From an uncultured Bacteroidales bacterium (GTDB lineage: Bacteria > Bacteroidota > Bacteroidia > Bacteroidales > FEN-979): a DNA stretch of 43,180 nt. The stretch is taken from positions 1 to 43,180 of the forward strand of contig CAIVAT010000084.1 in the NCBI GenBank assembly GCA_903903985.1. Direction: 5' to 3'. The notes under the pieces were generated by a model. The model did no database searches, was not told where the DNA came from, and worked only from the letters and a program-made list of their open reading frames with translations. The translations under genes were made by a program, and so were the position numbers. Positions 41,059 through 43,180 of the stretch are shown here, piece by piece (the stretch's first letter is position 1; every line of letters begins with the position of its first letter).

Positions 41059-41871
41059 TTATTTCAACAACCGGAATTTTTCGTTGACGCCTAATCCAAA
41101 TAAAGCAAAATCATATTTCACGGGGTCTGTTGGGTCAAGCAATCTTAAATTGGTATCTAATTCACTCAAAGCCTTCGCATCGTTTTGATTCCTGCCCAGC
41201 AATCCTAACATCCTGGCAGTATTTCCTGAATGAACGTCGAGCGGGCATGACAACTTTGACGGGGAAATGGAACTCCATAATCCAAAATCCACTCCTGAAT
41301 TATCCTTTCTGACCATCCATCTCAGGTACATATTAATTCTTTTGGCAGCTGATCCTTTATACGGGTCAGCAATGTGTTTTCTTGTTCTGGCAGAATGAGA
41401 TAGCTCGAAGAAAATTTCATGAAGCCGATGGATGGCAGGCTGCATTGAATCATCCGCTTGATATTTTGTAAAAACACCTTCCAGCCCTTCCATGTTGTTG
41501 TATATGTTCCGCAGGACTTTGATGAAGTGAGTAAAATCAACCGAATTAAACGTCCGGTGCACAAAACCTTCAAGCTTATGCAGATGAGATTCCCGATGGT
41601 TCAGCACAAAGTCATATGGCGAATCACTCATCAGTTCCATCATACGGCGCCCGTTTTTTGTAATCATTTTTCTATTTCCCCAGGCAATGGATGCAGCAAG
41701 GAAACCGGCAATCTCAATATCCTCCTTCAATAAATATCTATGAGGGATGCTGATCGGGTCCTGCTCAATAAAATCAAAGGTATTATATTCGATCACCTTT
41801 GCCTCAAGGAAATCCTTTAACTCCTCCCTGGTTAAATCCACGCCAAAACTTTTACAACCGTTGCTGGTCAC
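41059..41871 (-). CDS. TIGR02757 family protein (DUF2400)
   Basis: A 270-residue cytoplasmic protein found widely in Bacteroidota. It is recognised by CPLDVHSGNTARMLGLLGR, the NLRLLDPTDPVKYDFALFGLG end, the central AASIAWGNRKMITKNGRRMM and HRTFNSVDFTHFIKVLRNIY. The PLDVHSGN segment resembles the helix-hairpin-helix/GPD Asp region of base-excision glycosylases, but the function is not established to my knowledge. It faces the oxidoreductase genes and is divergent from the LETM1-like gene. Confidence 0.85.
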   Translation of the reverse strand: MTSNGCKSFGVDLTREELKDFLEAKVIEYNTFDFIEQDPISIPHRYLLKEDIEIAGFLAASIAWGNRKMITKNGRRMMELMSDSPYDFVLNHRESHLHKLEGFVHRTFNSVDFTHFIKVLRNIYNNMEGLEGVFTKYQADDSMQPAIHRLHEIFFELSHSARTRKHIADPYKGSAAKRINMYLRWMVRKDNSGVDFGLWSSISPSKLSCPLDVHSGNTARMLGLLGRNQNDAKALSELDTNLRLLDPTDPVKYDFALFGLGVNEKFRLLK

Positions 41872-41929
41872 AAAAATACCTATAAAATTGAAAGCCTCAC
41901 CCTTCGAGGGTCTGGTGAACCTTTTTAAC

Positions 41930-41937
41930 TACCTTTG
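41930..41937 (+). promoter_or_regulatory. -7 promoter box for the LETM1-like gene
   Basis: TACCTTTG is a perfect TAnnTTTG box. It overlaps an upstream Met at 41935, so translation must begin at the Met at 41956, about 12 bases after the expected transcription start. Confidence 0.55.
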
Positions 41938-41955
41938 TTCTCCACCCGCACAGTC

Positions 41956-42405
41956 ATGAAAACGTTCCGGAAAAAGATCATCGCTTATTTTTTAGGTCTG
42001 TTTACACTGCCCAGGGTGAAAGAGGTGATTGCAGGTTATGCCAGGGTGTTTCTTGGGGAGGCGGGGAGGTATTCAACCGGGATAAAAGCGGAAGCGGTTG
42101 AAACCAGGGAGACCTTCGTGATTCTAACCAAATACATTAAAAAAGAACATATTTCGAGGGAAGAAAGAAAGAAATTTAAACGGCAGGTACTGGATATCCT
42201 GAGGAGTTCAGGGGTTATTGTCCCGGTGATGCTCATCCCGCTTCCATTCATCGGGACACTTCTTTTAATCATCATGGATCACCTGCTCCTGAGTATGCAC
42301 ATCCAGTTATTGCCTGATTCATTTTATCCGAAGGAGAACAAGGAATTGCTGACACCGGAAGGAATCGAAAATGACCTGAAAAAGGATAAAACCTTTGTGT
42401 TATAG
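41956..42405 (+). CDS. LETM1-like membrane protein
   Basis: 149 residues from the ATG at 41956. A basic N-terminus is followed by an amphipathic region, then YIKKEHISREERKKFKRQVLDILRSSG and a hydrophobic helix VIVPVMLIPLPFIGTLLLII. The run from KYIKKEHIS to PLPFIGTLLL resembles the ribosome-binding domain of LETM1-like proteins. The C-terminus is charged and hydrophilic. The role is unknown. It begins 12 bases after the predicted transcription start. Confidence 0.65.
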   Translation: MKTFRKKIIAYFLGLFTLPRVKEVIAGYARVFLGEAGRYSTGIKAEAVETRETFVILTKYIKKEHISREERKKFKRQVLDILRSSGVIVPVMLIPLPFIGTLLLIIMDHLLLSMHIQLLPDSFYPKENKELLTPEGIENDLKKDKTFVL

Positions 42406-42425
42406 ACCAATCCATCGCTCGCGTA

Positions 42426-43019
42426 TCACGGAATTCTCTTCAATGTCTCCATCGCTTCACTGATATGTTTTTCGAAGTTAAGCTGCGAAGAAAACATCAT
42501 CCGCACAATACCCTGCTTGTCGATGACAAAAGTGACACGGCCAGGCAAGAGCCCAAGCGATTTGCCAACCCCATATTTTTCGGCCACTGTTCTATCCTTG
42601 TCAGAAAGGAGAATGAAAGGCAGTTTATGATTGGCGGAAAATGCCTGATGGGAGGCGATATCATCAGCGCTGATGCCAATGACCTCTGCCCCGGCTTCCC
42701 TGAATACTTCATAGTTATCCCGAAAACTACAAGCCTCCTTCGTACATCCGTATGATTCATCCTTTGGATAAAAATAGACTACCAGGTTCGATTTTCCCAG
42801 GAAATCACTGAGATTCACCCTCTTTCCATGCTGATCGGGTAGAGAAAAATCAGGGGCTCTGCTGCCAATCTCGATTTTATTTGCCATTTTGTTGTTTTTA
42901 TTTTCCGGTTCAGAACCGGAATGCGATGAAGTATTATTTTTACAGGCAGGCAATAAACTACCTGACAGAAAGATGAATACTCCAAAGAAAAAAAAATTTC
43001 GGCTTATAATGCGTTTCAT
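42426..43019 (-). CDS. bcp: Peroxiredoxin, Bcp type, with lipoprotein signal
   Basis: Thiol peroxidase of the AhpC/TSA Bcp branch, 197 residues. The peroxidatic Cys is 92 and the resolving Cys is 97 in YGCTKEACSFRDN, after VVYFYPKDES; the usual Pro before Gly-Cys is Tyr. The N-terminus is a lipoprotein signal (MKRIISRNFFFFGVFIFLSG followed by SLLPAC, lipobox Cys26) and a Ser/Asn/Glu-rich linker, so the enzyme is likely anchored in the periplasm. Met45 (MANKIEIG) would give a cytoplasmic form of normal length; both starts are possible. Confidence 0.88.
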   Translation of the reverse strand: MKRIISRNFFFFGVFIFLSGSLLPACKNNTSSHSGSEPENKNNKMANKIEIGSRAPDFSLPDQHGKRVNLSDFLGKSNLVVYFYPKDESYGCTKEACSFRDNYEVFREAGAEVIGISADDIASHQAFSANHKLPFILLSDKDRTVAEKYGVGKSLGLLPGRVTFVIDKQGIVRMMFSSQLNFEKHISEAMETLKRIP

Positions 43020-43123
43020 TTTGCCGGATAAACTTAAACTAACGTGAGTTCGATGTAAGAAAATGCGGTTTGTTATTAACAGAAAAATGTTGATAAATAT
43101 TTGAATATCAATTGTATAAAAGA

Positions 43124-43174
43124 AAGATTCTTCCTAATTTAGTTATAGCAACTAACCCAAAAAGGAAGAATCTT
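43124..43174 (+). repeat. 12-base inverted repeat before a possible gene start
   Basis: AAGATTCTTCCT (43124-43135) and AGGAAGAATCTT (43163-43174) are perfect inverted repeats with a 27-base loop. The right arm contains the Shine-Dalgarno-like AGGAAG and ends one base before ATG at 43175-43177. The gene, if any, lies beyond the window. Confidence 0.75.
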
Positions 43175-43180
43175 ATGGTA

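Overview
The window reads as chromosomal DNA of an anaerobic or facultatively anaerobic member of the Bacteroidota, probably Bacteroidales-like. The evidence is several TAnnTTTG-type -7 promoter boxes, type IX secretion (T9SS) C-terminal domains on three proteins, a PorE-like TPR/propeller/OmpA protein, a TonB-dependent receptor paired with a DUF4249 lipoprotein, and DUF349 and TIGR02757 family proteins. Oxygen-sensitive systems (a glycyl radical decarboxylase, 2-oxoacid:ferredoxin oxidoreductase and the hydrogenase maturase HydF) point to anaerobic life. No rRNA, tRNA, CRISPR array or complete insertion sequence was seen.

Layout. 1-783 is gene-poor. 784-6852 is housekeeping: folP, cdaA, a TPR lipoprotein, def, ruvX, dapD, a family 9 glycosyltransferase and a Sua5/YrdC protein. 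6872-11306 is an apparent operon of TonB receptor, DUF4249 lipoprotein and hydF. 11350-14534 holds an SDR and a large T9SS cargo protein. 14584-18659 is a complete riboflavin operon (ribD, ribE, ribBA, ribH) behind an FMN riboswitch with a clear terminator. 18723-23733 holds the PorE-like protein, a small T9SS cargo protein and the aguB-aguA pair that converts agmatine to putrescine. 23842-30349 (minus strand) holds a DUF349 coiled-coil protein, a patatin/outer-membrane barrel protein, a PLP-dependent gamma-lyase and an OsmC protein.

The most notable locus is 30563-34536. Three genes in the order large glycyl radical subunit, 85-residue eight-cysteine small subunit and radical-SAM activase match the clostridial 4-hydroxyphenylacetate decarboxylase system HpdB-HpdC-HpdA, which makes p-cresol. 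The expected catalytic residues are all present. The small subunit has Cys where, as I recall, the clostridial protein uses a histidine cluster ligand, and the activase carries an extra low-complexity segment. A T9SS type B surface protein overlaps the end of hpdA. It is followed by a class I/II aminotransferase and a four-subunit 2-oxoacid:ferredoxin oxidoreductase. Together these could carry tyrosine through 4-hydroxyphenylpyruvate and 4-hydroxyphenylacetate to p-cresol; this pathway link is inference.

A second theme is a set of short direct repeats (7-9 base words such as CCCTGTTA, AAATCGT, GTGACGA, CATTTTG, GGAGCGA) scattered at gene junctions. At several places they supply stop codons, start codons or coding tails. 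The window ends (41059-43180) with a TIGR02757 protein, a LETM1-like membrane protein, a peroxiredoxin lipoprotein, and a hairpin that would bury a ribosome binding site just before the start of an unseen gene.
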